The notes below the pieces were generated by a model. The model did not search any database and was not told where the DNA came from. It saw only the letters and a list, made by a program, of their open reading frames with translations. Of a stretch of 64,000 nt of DNA, positions 46,498-56,377 are shown piece by piece; the stretch's first letter is position 1; each line of letters begins with the position of its first letter. The stretch is from Tamaricihabitans halophyticus. GTDB lineage: Bacteria; Actinomycetota; Actinomycetes; Mycobacteriales; Pseudonocardiaceae. Where the stretch lies: positions 1-64,000 of the forward strand of contig NZ_SLXQ01000002.1 of NCBI RefSeq assembly GCF_004340875.1. Direction: 5' to 3'. The translations under genes and the position numbers were made by a program.

Positions 46498-47499
46498 ATG
46501 AAGAAGATCATCAATGATCCGGCCACGGTGGTGGCCGAGGCGTTGCACGGGTTGGCCGTCGCGCATCCCGAGCGGTTACGGGTCACGACCGATCCCGCGG
46601 TGATCGTCCGGACGGACGCGCCGGTGGCCGGCAAGGTGGCGGTGATCTCCGGGGGCGGTTCCGGGCACGAACCGTTGCACGGCGGTTTCGTCGGCAGCGG
46701 AATGCTGGACGCCGCCTGCCCCGGTGCGGTGTTCACTTCGCCGACCCCCGATCAGGTGCAGGCCGCGGTTACCGCGACCGACGCGGGTGCCGGGGCACTG
46801 CTGCTGGTCAAGAACTACACGGGTGACGTGTTGAACTTCGAGACCGCGGCCGAACTCGCCGAGGCGACCGGGACCCCGGTGCGCAGCGTGCTGATCGACG
46901 ATGACGTAGCGGTCGCCGACTCCACCTTCACCGCAGGCCGGCGCGGGGTTGGCGGCACCCTACTGCTGGAGAAGATCGTCGGCGCCGCCGCCGAGCGCGG
47001 CACTGACCTGGATGGGTGTGCGCGGTTGGCCGCCTCGGTGGTCGCGGGTGTGCGGTCGATGGGCGTGGCACTGACCGCGCCAACCGTGCCGCACGTCGGC
47101 GAGCCAAGTTTCACGCTCGGCGCGGACGAGATGGAGATCGGCATAGGCATTCACGGCGAACCCGGCCGCGCGCGGGTACCGCTCGAGGACGCCGATCGGC
47201 TGGTGGCCCGCCTTGTCGATGCGATCGTCAGTGACCTGCCGTTTGTCGCGGGCGACCGGGTCATCCTGTTCACCAATTCCATGGGTGGCACCCCGCTGCT
47301 CGAGCTTTATCTGGCGCACGGGATTGCCGAACGGCTACTGGCCGAGCGGGGGATCGAGGTCGCCCGTAGGTTGGTGGGGCCATACGTGACGAGTCTGGAG
47401 ATGCAAGGAATGAGCCTTACCCTGCTGCGGGCGGATGATCAGCTGCTCGACCTGTGGGATGCCCCGGTGTGCACCCCCGCGCTGCGCTGGGGCATGTGA
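46498..47499 (+). CDS. dhaK: Dihydroxyacetone kinase subunit DhaK
   Basis: Substrate-binding subunit of PEP-dependent dihydroxyacetone kinase, 333 residues from the ATG at 46498. [19 protein letters not shown] (about 38-56) forms the substrate pocket, and the His that binds dihydroxyacetone covalently is in GIGIHGEPG near 218. The stop overlaps the dhaL ATG (TGATG). It feeds dihydroxyacetone into glycolysis as its phosphate. Confidence 0.93.
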   Translation: MKKIINDPATVVAEALHGLAVAHPERLRVTTDPAVIVRTDAPVAGKVAVISGGGSGHEPLHGGFVGSGMLDAACPGAVFTSPTPDQVQAAVTATDAGAGALLLVKNYTGDVLNFETAAELAEATGTPVRSVLIDDDVAVADSTFTAGRRGVGGTLLLEKIVGAAAERGTDLDGCARLAASVVAGVRSMGVALTAPTVPHVGEPSFTLGADEMEIGIGIHGEPGRARVPLEDADRLVARLVDAIVSDLPFVAGDRVILFTNSMGGTPLLELYLAHGIAERLLAERGIEVARRLVGPYVTSLEMQGMSLTLLRADDQLLDLWDAPVCTPALRWGM

Positions 47500-48122
47500 T
47501 GGCCTGTACGACCGAGGACGTGGTGGCCGCGCTGCGCCGGTGCGCCGAGGTGATCAGCGAGCACCGGGACGAGCTGGTCGAGCTGGACAGGGAGATTGGC
47601 GATGCGGATCACGGCGAGAACCTGAATCGCGGATTCGCCGCCGTTGTGTCCGCTGTGGACTCGACGATGCCGGAAACTCCCGGCGCGGCGCTGAAACTTG
47701 CCGCGACCACACTGATATCCAAAGTGGGCGGTGCGGCCGGCCCGCTGTATGGCACGGCCTTTCTGCGCGCGGCGACAACCGTCGGTGACGCTGCTGAGCT
47801 CGATGCGCCGATGGTGGCGAAGGTACTGCGGGCGGCCATGGACGGTGTGGTGGCGCGCGGTAAGGCCGAGCAGGGTGACAAGACCATGGTGGATGCCTTG
47901 CATCCCGCGGTACTTGCCGCCGAATCCGCGACAGAGGTCCCGGTGGGGGAGCTACTGAAAGCCGCAGCCACGGCGGCGAGTGAGGGCGCGGCGGCGACCG
48001 TTCCGCTGGTCGCGCGCAAGGGCAGGGCGTCCTATTTGGGCGAACGCAGCGCGGGCCATCTCGATCCGGGCGCACGATCCACTGAGCTGCTGCTTGGCGC
48101 GTTCGCGGGCGGGCAGCGATGA
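47499..48122 (+). CDS. dhaL: Dihydroxyacetone kinase subunit DhaL
   Basis: ADP-binding subunit of 207 residues, an eight-helix barrel. The Asp triad that holds Mg-ADP is in DREIGDADHGENL near 28-40, and GAAGPLYGTAFLRAA and GDKTMVDALHPAV are typical. ADP stays bound as cofactor and is rephosphorylated by DhaM. Overlaps both neighbours. Confidence 0.93.
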   Translation: MACTTEDVVAALRRCAEVISEHRDELVELDREIGDADHGENLNRGFAAVVSAVDSTMPETPGAALKLAATTLISKVGGAAGPLYGTAFLRAATTVGDAAELDAPMVAKVLRAAMDGVVARGKAEQGDKTMVDALHPAVLAAESATEVPVGELLKAAATAASEGAAATVPLVARKGRASYLGERSAGHLDPGARSTELLLGAFAGGQR

Positions 48123-48832
48123 CCGTCGGCATCGTCCTTGTCTCCCACAGCGCCGCGCTTGCCGAGGGGCTTGCCGAGCTTGCCGGGCAGATGGCACCGG
48201 ACGTGCGGATCGTGCCCGCTGGCGGTCTTGTCGACGAGCAGGGCGCTGGGCTGGGCACCGACTACGACGCCGTATGCGCCGCGGTGGCGCGGGCTGACTC
48301 CGGCGAAGGAGTGCTGCTGCTCTACGACCTCGGCAGCGCGCGGATGACCGCAGAGCTCGCGGTGGAATCGCTTGCTGGGGCACAGCGCGCCTTCGTAGCC
48401 GATGCGCCGTTCGTCGAAGGCGCGGTGGCCGCGGCGGTTGCCGCGCAGAGCGGTGCCGAGCTGGCCAGGGTCGCCACGGCCGCCGCGGCGGCGAACGCAG
48501 GGGAGGAGTCGGCTGCCGGGGAGGAGCCGGCTGAGCGCGAGCCAGGGGCCGAACGGGCTTCCGGCGCGGTACGGCGTGCCGAGTTCGTGCTGACCAACGA
48601 GGTCGGCTTGCATGCCCGACCGGCAGCCTTGTTCGCGCGTACCGTGGCTGGGCTCGCCGCCGAGGTCGAGGTGGTGTGCGGTGACCAGCGCGCCGCTGGC
48701 GACAGCGTGCTGGCCCTGATGGCGCTCGGCGCGGTCAAGGGTTCGCGGATCGAGGTGTCGGCGAGTGGTGCCGACGCGGCAGAGGCGTTGCGCCGTATCG
48801 GCGATCTTGTCGATCGCGATTTTGCCGAGTGA
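48119..48832 (+). CDS. dhaM: Dihydroxyacetone kinase phosphoryl donor DhaM (EIIA-HPr fusion)
   Basis: Phosphotransfer subunit of 237 residues. An N-terminal EIIA-Man-type domain (about 1-125) has its His in LVSHSAALAEG. A Glu/Ala-rich linker follows, then an HPr domain (about 150-235) with active His in EVGLHARPAALFA. Unlike E. coli DhaM there is no enzyme I part, so general PTS enzyme I encoded elsewhere must charge it. It overlaps dhaL by four bases. Confidence 0.92.
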   Translation: MTVGIVLVSHSAALAEGLAELAGQMAPDVRIVPAGGLVDEQGAGLGTDYDAVCAAVARADSGEGVLLLYDLGSARMTAELAVESLAGAQRAFVADAPFVEGAVAAAVAAQSGAELARVATAAAAANAGEESAAGEEPAEREPGAERASGAVRRAEFVLTNEVGLHARPAALFARTVAGLAAEVEVVCGDQRAAGDSVLALMALGAVKGSRIEVSASGADAAEALRRIGDLVDRDFAE

Positions 48833-49057
48833 GTGATTACCGCGACAGCTACTATCCAAAAAGGAATACATAGCGGGCCAAATTGGCACAATTCGCGCTC
48901 GATCCGTTACTCAAGCCGGATTATCGCGCTGCGGATGAGTAATGATCACGAGTCAGCAACGGGAAGGCCGCCGATCTGCGCCCGATCGGTGCACGCTAAT
49001 CTTTGGCACCGATTGAATATTGTTCCGATGATGTAGACGCTGGGTAGGTTGCCGGAC
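48833..49057. other. AT-rich intergenic region
   Basis: 225 bp of lower GC between dhaM and the membrane glycosyltransferase. No hairpin of note. The segment TTGAATATTGTT (49013-49024) could hold a promoter. No gene is seen. Confidence 0.4.
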
Positions 49058-50629
49058 ATGTCCGAAACGGTTGTACGTACCCGGGATCTGCGCGGCCTAT
49101 TGCGACGGCATTGGCTGATTGTGACACTGCTTCTGGTTGGTGTCACACTGCGGGTGCTGACCTGGATCGCGTATCACCCGGCGATCCTGTTCGGGGATTC
49201 ATTCCGCTACCTGGACAACATCGGGGTGCACGATCCGACCGGTTTGCACCCGATCGGCTACGACTTCTTCGTTCTCGATCTACTCACGGTCTTCGGCGGC
49301 CTCGGGTTCATTACCGCCGCCCAGCATGTCGCGGGCGTGCTCGCCGGCTTCGCGCTCTATCCCCTCGCGCGGCGGTATGGCGCGCCGAACTGGCTGGCGG
49401 CGATCGCCGCCGCGCCACTGCTGCTGGATGGCTACCAGCTGCAGATCGAGCAGATGATCATGTCCGATGCCTGGCAGCAGGTACTGCTGGTGGCCACGTT
49501 GTGGCTGCTGCTTGGTTGGGGCGCGCCGAATCCCGCGCGGGCCGGGATCGCCGGCCTGCTGCTCGGTATTGCCGTCGCCTTCCGGATGGCCGCGCTGCCA
49601 CTGATTGTGCCGGCGCTGTGCTATCTGGTGATCGCGGGCGGTGCATGGCGGAGCAAACGCGGTTGGCTGAAGATCGCTACCCGTTCGGTCGCGTTGGTGC
49701 TCGGCTTCTCGATCATGGTTGGGGGCTATGCCGCCTATTTCTACGCCGAGACCGGCAAGGTGGGGCTGTCCAACACCACGAGCAATGTGCTTTACGGCCG
49801 CGCGGCCGTGGTCGCCGACTGCGACACGCTCGAGCTCACCGAACTCGAGCGCCTTGCCTGCCCGGACGAACCACTCGGGGAACGCAAGGGAATCAACGAT
49901 TACGCGCACATCATTGCCAATGAGCAGTGGCGCGAGCGGTTCCCGCCGGATACCGATATCGCCCCGGTCCTCGAATCCTTCGGTATGAAGACGTTCCAGC
50001 AGCAGCCTGTCGACATCGCCGGCGGGATCTTCGTGGACTTCCTGAAGGGTTTCGCGCCGGTTCGTACCCAGTCCTACAACGATGTGCCGCTGCTCTGGTG
50101 GCAGTTCCAGCGGACCTTCCCGTTCTACAACCACGAGGACAAGACGCGGGAGTACATCCAGGAGTTCGACGGGGTCGAGCCCGCGGACCAGCCGGTCCTC
50201 GCCGCGGTGATGCGCAGTTACCAGCTGACGGTCGGCTATACCCCGGGAACGCTACTTGGTATTGGTGGCCTGATCGCGCTGGCGGCCGGATTCGGGATTG
50301 GTAGCAGGGCGCGGGCGAGTGGCCTGCGCGCCGCGGCGTTGCTACCCGTCGGTATGGCGATTACGATTCTGGGCATCTCCGCGGCGTTCGAGTTCTCTTG
50401 GCGTTACCAGCTGCCGGCGCTCTCGTTGTTGCCGATCGCGGGAGTGCTCGGCATTACCGCCTACCTGCGGCGAGACAAGAAGGATTCCGACGGCGATCCG
50501 GCGGAACCAGTGACGACAGACCAGCAGCACGGCGTACCCGGCCAAGTGCCCGGCCAGACAGGTGCCGAGGAACCAGCCGGCCAGGCGCAGCCGCCGCACA
50601 CCGAAGGCGCGCCGGAGGCAAGAGGCTGA
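49058..50629 (+). CDS. GT-C type membrane glycosyltransferase-like protein
   Basis: Polytopic protein of 523 residues with about 11 helices. The early outer loop contains GDSFRYLDN (Asp-Ser pair, about 47-55) in the position of the catalytic acidic motif of lipid-linked-sugar GT-C enzymes (ArnT/PMT type). A large outside loop (about 245-360) precedes the last helices, and a Gln/Pro/Glu-rich tail follows. It may move a sugar from polyprenyl phosphate onto an envelope acceptor. ATG at 49058 chosen over TTG at 49049. No obvious partner gene. Confidence 0.7.
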   Translation: MSETVVRTRDLRGLLRRHWLIVTLLLVGVTLRVLTWIAYHPAILFGDSFRYLDNIGVHDPTGLHPIGYDFFVLDLLTVFGGLGFITAAQHVAGVLAGFALYPLARRYGAPNWLAAIAAAPLLLDGYQLQIEQMIMSDAWQQVLLVATLWLLLGWGAPNPARAGIAGLLLGIAVAFRMAALPLIVPALCYLVIAGGAWRSKRGWLKIATRSVALVLGFSIMVGGYAAYFYAETGKVGLSNTTSNVLYGRAAVVADCDTLELTELERLACPDEPLGERKGINDYAHIIANEQWRERFPPDTDIAPVLESFGMKTFQQQPVDIAGGIFVDFLKGFAPVRTQSYNDVPLLWWQFQRTFPFYNHEDKTREYIQEFDGVEPADQPVLAAVMRSYQLTVGYTPGTLLGIGGLIALAAGFGIGSRARASGLRAAALLPVGMAITILGISAAFEFSWRYQLPALSLLPIAGVLGITAYLRRDKKDSDGDPAEPVTTDQQHGVPGQVPGQTGAEEPAGQAQPPHTEGAPEARG

Positions 50630-50758
50630 TCAGCCGCTTACCCCGGTCGTGGGTGGCGCGACTCACCGCACATCGTCGGGTCAGCCGTGGCAGTATCAAG
50701 CGATGTTACTGATTGGTAGCCCAGCAGCTTGATCGGCTCGCCTCCTGGAGGTACGACG

Positions 50759-52534
50759 ATGGCACGCGAGTTCAGCACGATCGGGGTCGTCGGGATCGGC
50801 ACCATGGGTTCCGGGATCGCCGAGGTACTTGCCCGTTCCGGTGGCACGGTGGTCGCCGTCGAGGTGGACCAAGATGCCCTGGCCAGAGGGCGAGAACACA
50901 TCGAGCAGTCAACCGAGCGCGCGGTCGGTGGCGGAAAGTTGACCGCCGAGGAGCGTGCGGCCCTGCTCGCGCGGATCAGCTACACCACCTCGCTTGCCGA
51001 ACTGGCCGGCGCGGACCTGGTGATCGAGGCGATCCCCGAGCAGTTGGAGCTCAAGGCGAAGGTATTCGCCGAACTGGACACCATCTGTGCGGCGGAGACC
51101 ATTCTGGTTTCGAATACCTCCTCGCTATCGGTCACCGAGATCGGGGTGCACACTTCCCGCCCAGGCAAGGTCGTCGGGATGCATTTCTTCAACCCGGCTC
51201 CGGTGCTGAAGCTGGTCGAGGTGGTGCGCACGGTGGTCACCGAACCGGAGGTCGCCGACGATGTTGTCGCATTCGCGGAGAAACTAGGCAAATCGCCCGT
51301 AGTGATCGGCGACCGGGCCGGTTTTATCGCCAACGCGCTGTTGTTCGGCTACCTCAACCACGCGGTGCGGATGTATGAGGGGAAATACGCCACTCGCGAG
51401 GATCTGGATGCCGCGATGCGCTACGGCTGTGGCTATCCGATGGGGCCGCTGGCACTGCTCGACCTGATCGGTCTGGACACCGCCTACGAGATCCTGGAAT
51501 CGATGTACCGGCAGTCGCGCAACCGGCTGCACGCCCCCGCCCCACTGCTGAAGCAGATGATCACCGCCGGGTTGCGCGGCCGCAAGGTCGGCCGCGGTTT
51601 TTACACCTATGACGCGCCCGACTCGCCGAATGTGGTGGCGGACGCCCAGTCGTCGGCGGCAGCGGCGCCTACCGCGGCGATCCGGGCGGTCAACCAGGTG
51701 GGTGTCGTCGGCACCGGCACGATGGCGACCGGAATCGCCGAGGTGCTGGCCAAGAAGGGTTACCAGGTCGTGCTGCGGGCTCGCAGCGCGGCGAAAGCCG
51801 ATGCCGCGGTTGCTCAGGTGCGCAAATCACTGGACAAGGCGGTCGTCAAGGGCAGGATGTCCGAACAGGACAGAGCCGACGTGCTCGAGCGAATCCGGCC
51901 GGTGGTGGAATTCGCCGAACTGGCCGAGGCGGATCTGGTGATCGAGGCGGTCGCCGAGGAACTTGGCATCAAACAGGCCGTGTTCAGCGCACTCGATGAG
52001 GTCTGCAAGCCGGGTGCGGTGCTCGCCAGCACCACGTCCTCGCTGCCGGTGATCGAATGCGCGGCGGCCACCAACCGGCCAGCCGATGTGGTTGGCCTGC
52101 ATTTCTTCAACCCCGCGCCGGCGATGAAGCTCGTCGAGGTAGTCAGCACGATTTCCACCGCCCCCGAGGTGGTGGCCACCGCGCACGCGCTGTGTCTCGG
52201 CGCGGGCAAGCATCCGGTGCACTGCGGCGACCGCGCCGGGTTCATCGTCAACGCGCTGCTGTTCCCTTACCTCAATGACGCGGTGCAGATGCTCGAGGCG
52301 CACTACGCCACCGCCGAGGACATCGATAACGCGATGAAGGTCGGCTGCTCGCTGCCCATGGGCCCGTTCGAACTACTCGACGTGGTCGGGCTGGATGTGT
52401 CCCTGGCCATCCAGCGCACGCTGTACTACGAGTTCCGGGAGGCGGGCTACGCGCCCGCCCCGTTGCTCGAACATCTCGTCACCGCTGGTCGGCTCGGCCG
52501 CAAGACCGGTAAGGGGTTCCGCGACTACGGTTGA
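50759..52534 (+). CDS. Tandem-duplicated 3-hydroxyacyl-CoA dehydrogenase
   Basis: 591 residues made of two complete copies of the short dehydrogenase. Each has a Rossmann start (VVGIGTMGSGIAEVLARSG at about 9, VVGTGTMATGIAEVLAKKG at about 317), the catalytic-His motif (GMHFFNPAP, GLHFFNPAP) and the C-terminal helical domain with GYPMGPLALLDLIGLD or SLPMGPFELLDVVGLD. Both seem functional, so the chain may mimic the normal dimer. NAD-linked oxidation of 3-hydroxyacyl-CoA in fatty-acid or PHB-type metabolism. GGAGG precedes the ATG at 50759. Confidence 0.92.
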   Translation: MAREFSTIGVVGIGTMGSGIAEVLARSGGTVVAVEVDQDALARGREHIEQSTERAVGGGKLTAEERAALLARISYTTSLAELAGADLVIEAIPEQLELKAKVFAELDTICAAETILVSNTSSLSVTEIGVHTSRPGKVVGMHFFNPAPVLKLVEVVRTVVTEPEVADDVVAFAEKLGKSPVVIGDRAGFIANALLFGYLNHAVRMYEGKYATREDLDAAMRYGCGYPMGPLALLDLIGLDTAYEILESMYRQSRNRLHAPAPLLKQMITAGLRGRKVGRGFYTYDAPDSPNVVADAQSSAAAAPTAAIRAVNQVGVVGTGTMATGIAEVLAKKGYQVVLRARSAAKADAAVAQVRKSLDKAVVKGRMSEQDRADVLERIRPVVEFAELAEADLVIEAVAEELGIKQAVFSALDEVCKPGAVLASTTSSLPVIECAAATNRPADVVGLHFFNPAPAMKLVEVVSTISTAPEVVATAHALCLGAGKHPVHCGDRAGFIVNALLFPYLNDAVQMLEAHYATAEDIDNAMKVGCSLPMGPFELLDVVGLDVSLAIQRTLYYEFREAGYAPAPLLEHLVTAGRLGRKTGKGFRDYG

Positions 52535-52537
52535 CCA

Positions 52538-53350
52538 ATGACCGAGCAACGAGGCTCGTCCGAGGAGCCGCATCAGACACGGCAGGTGGCGGAGTCCTTC
52601 GGGGTGGACGCGGCGCGCTATGACCGTGCCCGGCCACCGTATCCCGTGGAGCTGATCAGCAGGATCGTCGAGCTCAGTCCTGGAACGCACGTGCTCGACG
52701 TTGGCTGCGGCACCGGTATCCAGGCGCGGCAGTTCGCGGCGGCGGGATGCCAGGTGCTCGGCGTCGACCCGGACACCCGGATGGCGGAGTTCGCCAGGGC
52801 CAGTGGGCTCGACGTCGAGGTGTCCACCTTCGAGGAATGGGAACCGGCGAGTAGGACGTTCGACGCCGTCGTCGCCGGACAGGCATGGCATTGGGTGGAC
52901 CCGGCGGCTGGCGCGGTCAAGGCCGCGCGAGTGCTGCGCGGTGGTGGGCCGCTCGCGCTGTTCGCGCATGTCTTCGAACCGCCTGCCGAGATCGCGCGGG
53001 TGCAGGACGAGGTCATCCGGCGGGTGGTGCCCGATCTGCCGGCTGACGTTCGGCCGAGCGGCGGTGGACTCGCCGGCTACCGGGAGATGTTCGACAAACC
53101 GGCGGCGGGAATTGCCGCCACGGGTGAGTTCGGCGAGGTAGCGCAGTGGCGGTTCGACTGGGAGCGCTCCTATACCAGGGACTAGTGGTTGGATCTGCTG
53201 CCCACGATCGGCCTACTCACCAGGCTGTCGGCGGACAGGTTGGCAACGGTGCTGGATACCGTTGGCGCCGCGATCGACCAGCTCGGCGGTGGTTTCACCA
53301 TGCCATACACCACCCTTGCGCTGGCCGCTACCCGCGGAGGCCCGCGCTGA
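52538..53350 (+). pseudogene. SAM-dependent methyltransferase with in-frame amber stop
   Basis: Class I methyltransferase. Residues 1-215 carry motif I VLDVGCGTGIQARQF and the aromatic GQAWHWVDP. A TAG at 53183-53185 stops the frame, but the same frame runs on for 54 more family-like codons (WLDLLPTIGLLTRLSADR and on) to TGA at 53348-53350. A Glu codon GAG changed to TAG would explain it. The short product may be inactive; amber readthrough is not excluded but there is no sign of pyrrolysine genes here. The gene starts 3 bp after the dehydrogenase stop. Confidence 0.8.
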
Positions 53351-53431
53351 TGGCCGTGGCAATAAAACAACCACCTGCGGGCGAGTTCCCTATTGCCTAA
53401 TTGATGCCGTCAGGGTAGGAATCGTTCCACC

Positions 53432-54985
53432 ATGGCCGCGAATCAGGTACTTGCCCAAGAGACCGGCGCCGAGTCCGGCGTGCTCGCCGAGATTGAGCGC
53501 GCCATCAACACCGTTTTCGAACCGGTTACCCGGATTACCGCCGATATTGTGTTCGCGGAGATTAGCGTGTTCGGCATGCGGTTCCCGTGGATCGTGGCTT
53601 GGCTGGTAATCGCGGCCAGCGTGTTTACTGTCTACTTTGGATTTGTTCAGTTTCGCAGTTTCAAGCTCTCCCTCGAGATCGTGCGTGGCAAGTACACCGG
53701 AAAGGACGAGCCTGGCGAGATAAGCCATTTCCAGGCGCTGAGTGCCGCCGTTTCCGGCACGGTCGGGCTCGGCAATATCGCCGGTGTCGGGGTCGCGGTC
53801 ACCATTGGTGGCCCGGGAGCGACTTTCTGGATGATCGTTGCCGGACTGCTTGGCATGTGTACGAAATTCGTGGAGTGCACGCTTGGCGTGAAGTACCGCG
53901 AGTTCAATCCGGACGGTTCGGTTGCCGGCGGGCCGATGCATTACCTGCGAAAGGGGATCGCCGAACGGTACAGCGGTAAACCAGGCAAGATTGTCGGCCA
54001 TACGCTGGCCGCCTGCGTTGCCGCGACGATGCTGGTTTTCGCGTTCTGTTCCGCGATGCTCCAAACGAACCAGACTTTCGCGCAGCTGCGCGATGTCACC
54101 GGCGGTTCGGATGGGCTGCTCGGCGGGGACGGTGCCGCGCTGGTCACCGGTGTGGTGATCGCGCTCGTGGTCGGTTCGGTGATCATCGGCGGGATCAAGT
54201 CGATCGCCAAGGTAACCAGCAGGCTGGTGCCGACGATGGCGATCCTGTACGTGGGCGCCTGCCTGATCGTGATCGCCACCAACATCACCTCGGTGCCCGC
54301 GGCCTTCGGGGAGATCATCAGCGGCGCGTTCGCGCCGGAGGGCGTGGTTGGCGGCGCGGTCGGTGCCATGGTCATCGGTTTCCAGCGCGCCGCCTTCTCC
54401 AACGAGGCTGGTCTTGGCGCGGCGGCGACCGCGCATTCCGCGGTACGCACCAAACATCCGGTCACCGAGGGCTATGTCGCTCTGCTCGAGCCGTTTATCG
54501 ACACCGTGGTCATCTGCACGATGACCGCGCTGACCATTGTCATCGCGCAGACCCAGCTATGGGAATCGGCGCGGGCCGATGTGCTCGCCGGCGCGGAACC
54601 GCCGGACGGGGTGACGGTGACCTCGCAGTCCTTCGACACCGTGCTGCCCGGCTTCTCCTACGTGCTGACCATCGCGGTGGTCTTGTTCGCCGTGTCCACG
54701 ATGATCAGCTGGGCTTACTACGGGCAGCAGGCCGCCAGCTACCTGTTCGGCCTTCGTCGCAGGGGACAACGGGTGTTCCAGCTGATGTTCTGCGCATTCA
54801 TCGTGGTTGGCGCGGTGATGACGCTTGGCGCGGTGTTGGACTTCGCCGATGCCTTCGTGTTCTGCATCGCCCTGTTCAATATCGCGGGTCTCTATCTGCT
54901 CGCGCCGGTGGTCAAGCGCGAGGTCAAGGCATACCGGGAGAAGCTTCGTTCCGGCGAGGTACGCAGGCTCGACCGGACGCGTTGA
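53432..54985 (+). CDS. Alanine/glycine:cation symporter (AGCS family)
   Basis: Sodium- or proton-coupled amino-acid importer of 517 residues with about 11 helices. Family motifs: SHFQALSAAVSGTVGLGNIAG near 97, GGPGATFWMIVAG near 127 and GFQRAAFSNEAGLGAAATAHS near 313. The N-terminal 35 residues are hydrophilic. The ATG at 53432 is 81 bp after the methyltransferase remnant. It is monocistronic. Confidence 0.94.
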   Translation: MAANQVLAQETGAESGVLAEIERAINTVFEPVTRITADIVFAEISVFGMRFPWIVAWLVIAASVFTVYFGFVQFRSFKLSLEIVRGKYTGKDEPGEISHFQALSAAVSGTVGLGNIAGVGVAVTIGGPGATFWMIVAGLLGMCTKFVECTLGVKYREFNPDGSVAGGPMHYLRKGIAERYSGKPGKIVGHTLAACVAATMLVFAFCSAMLQTNQTFAQLRDVTGGSDGLLGGDGAALVTGVVIALVVGSVIIGGIKSIAKVTSRLVPTMAILYVGACLIVIATNITSVPAAFGEIISGAFAPEGVVGGAVGAMVIGFQRAAFSNEAGLGAAATAHSAVRTKHPVTEGYVALLEPFIDTVVICTMTALTIVIAQTQLWESARADVLAGAEPPDGVTVTSQSFDTVLPGFSYVLTIAVVLFAVSTMISWAYYGQQAASYLFGLRRRGQRVFQLMFCAFIVVGAVMTLGAVLDFADAFVFCIALFNIAGLYLLAPVVKREVKAYREKLRSGEVRRLDRTR

Positions 54986-55001
54986 CGCGCTTGGCGTCGG
55001 C

Positions 55002-55220
55002 TCAGCCGCAGCAGCCGCCGCCGCAGCAACCGCCCGCAGGGGCAGCGGCGGGTGGTGCTGGCGAGCCGGAGCGTCCGGCGAGCGCGACGGTTGGCAACAG
55101 CTTCACCGTGTCGGTGTGGCCATGCGGACAGCTCGCTGGCGTATCGGACTCGCGCATCGGCTTGGACACGTCGAATTCCGCGCCCGCGCAGTCGCGGCAG
55201 CGGTAGGTATACGTCGGCAC
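55002..55220 (-). CDS. FmdB-family zinc ribbon protein
   Basis: 72 residues, GTG start at 55220. An N-terminal zinc ribbon (PTYTYRCRDC, later CPHGH) is typical of the FmdB regulatory-protein family, followed by a low-complexity Ala/Pro linker and a Gly/Cys-rich end (GGCCGGGCCG) that may bind another metal. It starts 10 bp from the divergent phosphodiesterase, so both likely have leaderless or very short 5' ends. Function unknown. Confidence 0.8.
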   Translation of the reverse strand: MPTYTYRCRDCAGAEFDVSKPMRESDTPASCPHGHTDTVKLLPTVALAGRSGSPAPPAAAPAGGCCGGGCCG

Positions 55221-55230
55221 GGCTCCTATT

Positions 55231-56370
55231 GTGACGGGCATGCGCCACGAAATTCCACGGTTGGCCGAACTGACCCCGTCGATCCTGGCCGCGCTCGGTG
55301 TCCCGGATGCTTCGAACAGCCTTGACCTGCGGCCGGTTCCACGCGCCTGTGTGCTGCTGGTGGACGGGCTTGGCTGGGAGCTGCTTGGCGCGCATCCGCA
55401 AGACGCGCCGGTGCTGACCGAGCTGGCCGCCGGCGCCGGCCCGCTTCGGGTAGGCCTACCCGCGACCACCTCGGCTGGTCTGGCCGCGATCGGCACCGGG
55501 GTCTCCGCGGGTGAACACGGCATGGTCGGCTACTCCTTCGCGCTGCCCGAGGTCGGCCTGCTGAACGCGCTCGGCTGGTGCCGGCACGGCGAGCAGGACC
55601 GCGCGGATCTGCGCGAGCTGGCCGTGCCTGAGCAGGTGCAACCACGCCAGACCGTGTTCCAGTTGGCGGCCGAGTCGGGTATCGCCGCCAGCGTCGTCTC
55701 GGCTGCCGCGTTCGCCGACTCGGGGATGACGCGCGCTTCGTTGCGCGGCGGCGACTACCGGGGTGTGCATGCCATCGGTGATCTGATCGCCGCGACGGAA
55801 GAGGCACTGCGACCGCGACCGAGTTTCTGTTTCGCCTACCACGCCGACCTGGATCGGATGGGCCATCTGCACGGGCCAGGCTCGCTGGCGTGGCGAATGC
55901 AGCTGCGGCAGGTGGACCGGTTGGTCGAGGGACTGCTGGAGAACCTGCCCACCGGCACCCTGCTTACGGTCGTGGCGGATCACGGGATGGTCCAACTCGG
56001 CCCGGACTCCCTCGATGTGGACAGCACCGAGGAACTGTGGCCTGGCGTACGGGCCGTCGGTGGCGAGGTTCGGCTGCGCCACGTGTACACGGAGGCGGGG
56101 GCGCGCGAGGACGTGCTGGCCAGCTGGCGATCCGTCCTCGGCGCGCGGGCGGAAGTGTGCGAGCGGGACGACGCGGTCGAGCGCGGTTGGTTCGGACCAC
56201 GGGTGGACGCGTCGACGACGGCGCGGATCGGCGATGTGGTCGCCGTACCACGGGGCGATTTCGGGTTGCTGCGCGGTAGCGCCGAACCGTTCGAGTCCAG
56301 GCTGGTCGGCCACCATGGCGCGCTGACCGACGCGGAGCAACTGGTACCGCTGGTTTGTGCTTATCGGTGA
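55231..56370 (+). CDS. Alkaline-phosphatase-superfamily phosphodiesterase
   Basis: Nucleotide pyrophosphatase/phosphodiesterase-like enzyme of 379 residues. Metal ligands and nucleophile show as VLLVDGLGWELL (Asp), PATTSAGLAAIGTG (Thr nucleophile), YHADLDRMGHLHG (Asp and His), TVVADHGMVQL (Asp-His) and GHHGALT (His). No signal peptide, so it acts in the cytoplasm. GTG at 55231; the ATG at 55240 is an alternative. This family is encoded next to the zinc-ribbon gene in related genomes as I recall. Confidence 0.88.
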   Translation: MTGMRHEIPRLAELTPSILAALGVPDASNSLDLRPVPRACVLLVDGLGWELLGAHPQDAPVLTELAAGAGPLRVGLPATTSAGLAAIGTGVSAGEHGMVGYSFALPEVGLLNALGWCRHGEQDRADLRELAVPEQVQPRQTVFQLAAESGIAASVVSAAAFADSGMTRASLRGGDYRGVHAIGDLIAATEEALRPRPSFCFAYHADLDRMGHLHGPGSLAWRMQLRQVDRLVEGLLENLPTGTLLTVVADHGMVQLGPDSLDVDSTEELWPGVRAVGGEVRLRHVYTEAGAREDVLASWRSVLGARAEVCERDDAVERGWFGPRVDASTTARIGDVVAVPRGDFGLLRGSAEPFESRLVGHHGALTDAEQLVPLVCAYR

Positions 56371-56377
56371 GTCGGGC

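Noticed and set aside
53183-53185. Pyrrolysine or selenocysteine reading of the amber codon
   Set aside because: Selenocysteine uses UGA; no pyl genes are in view and methyltransferases of this family do not use pyrrolysine.
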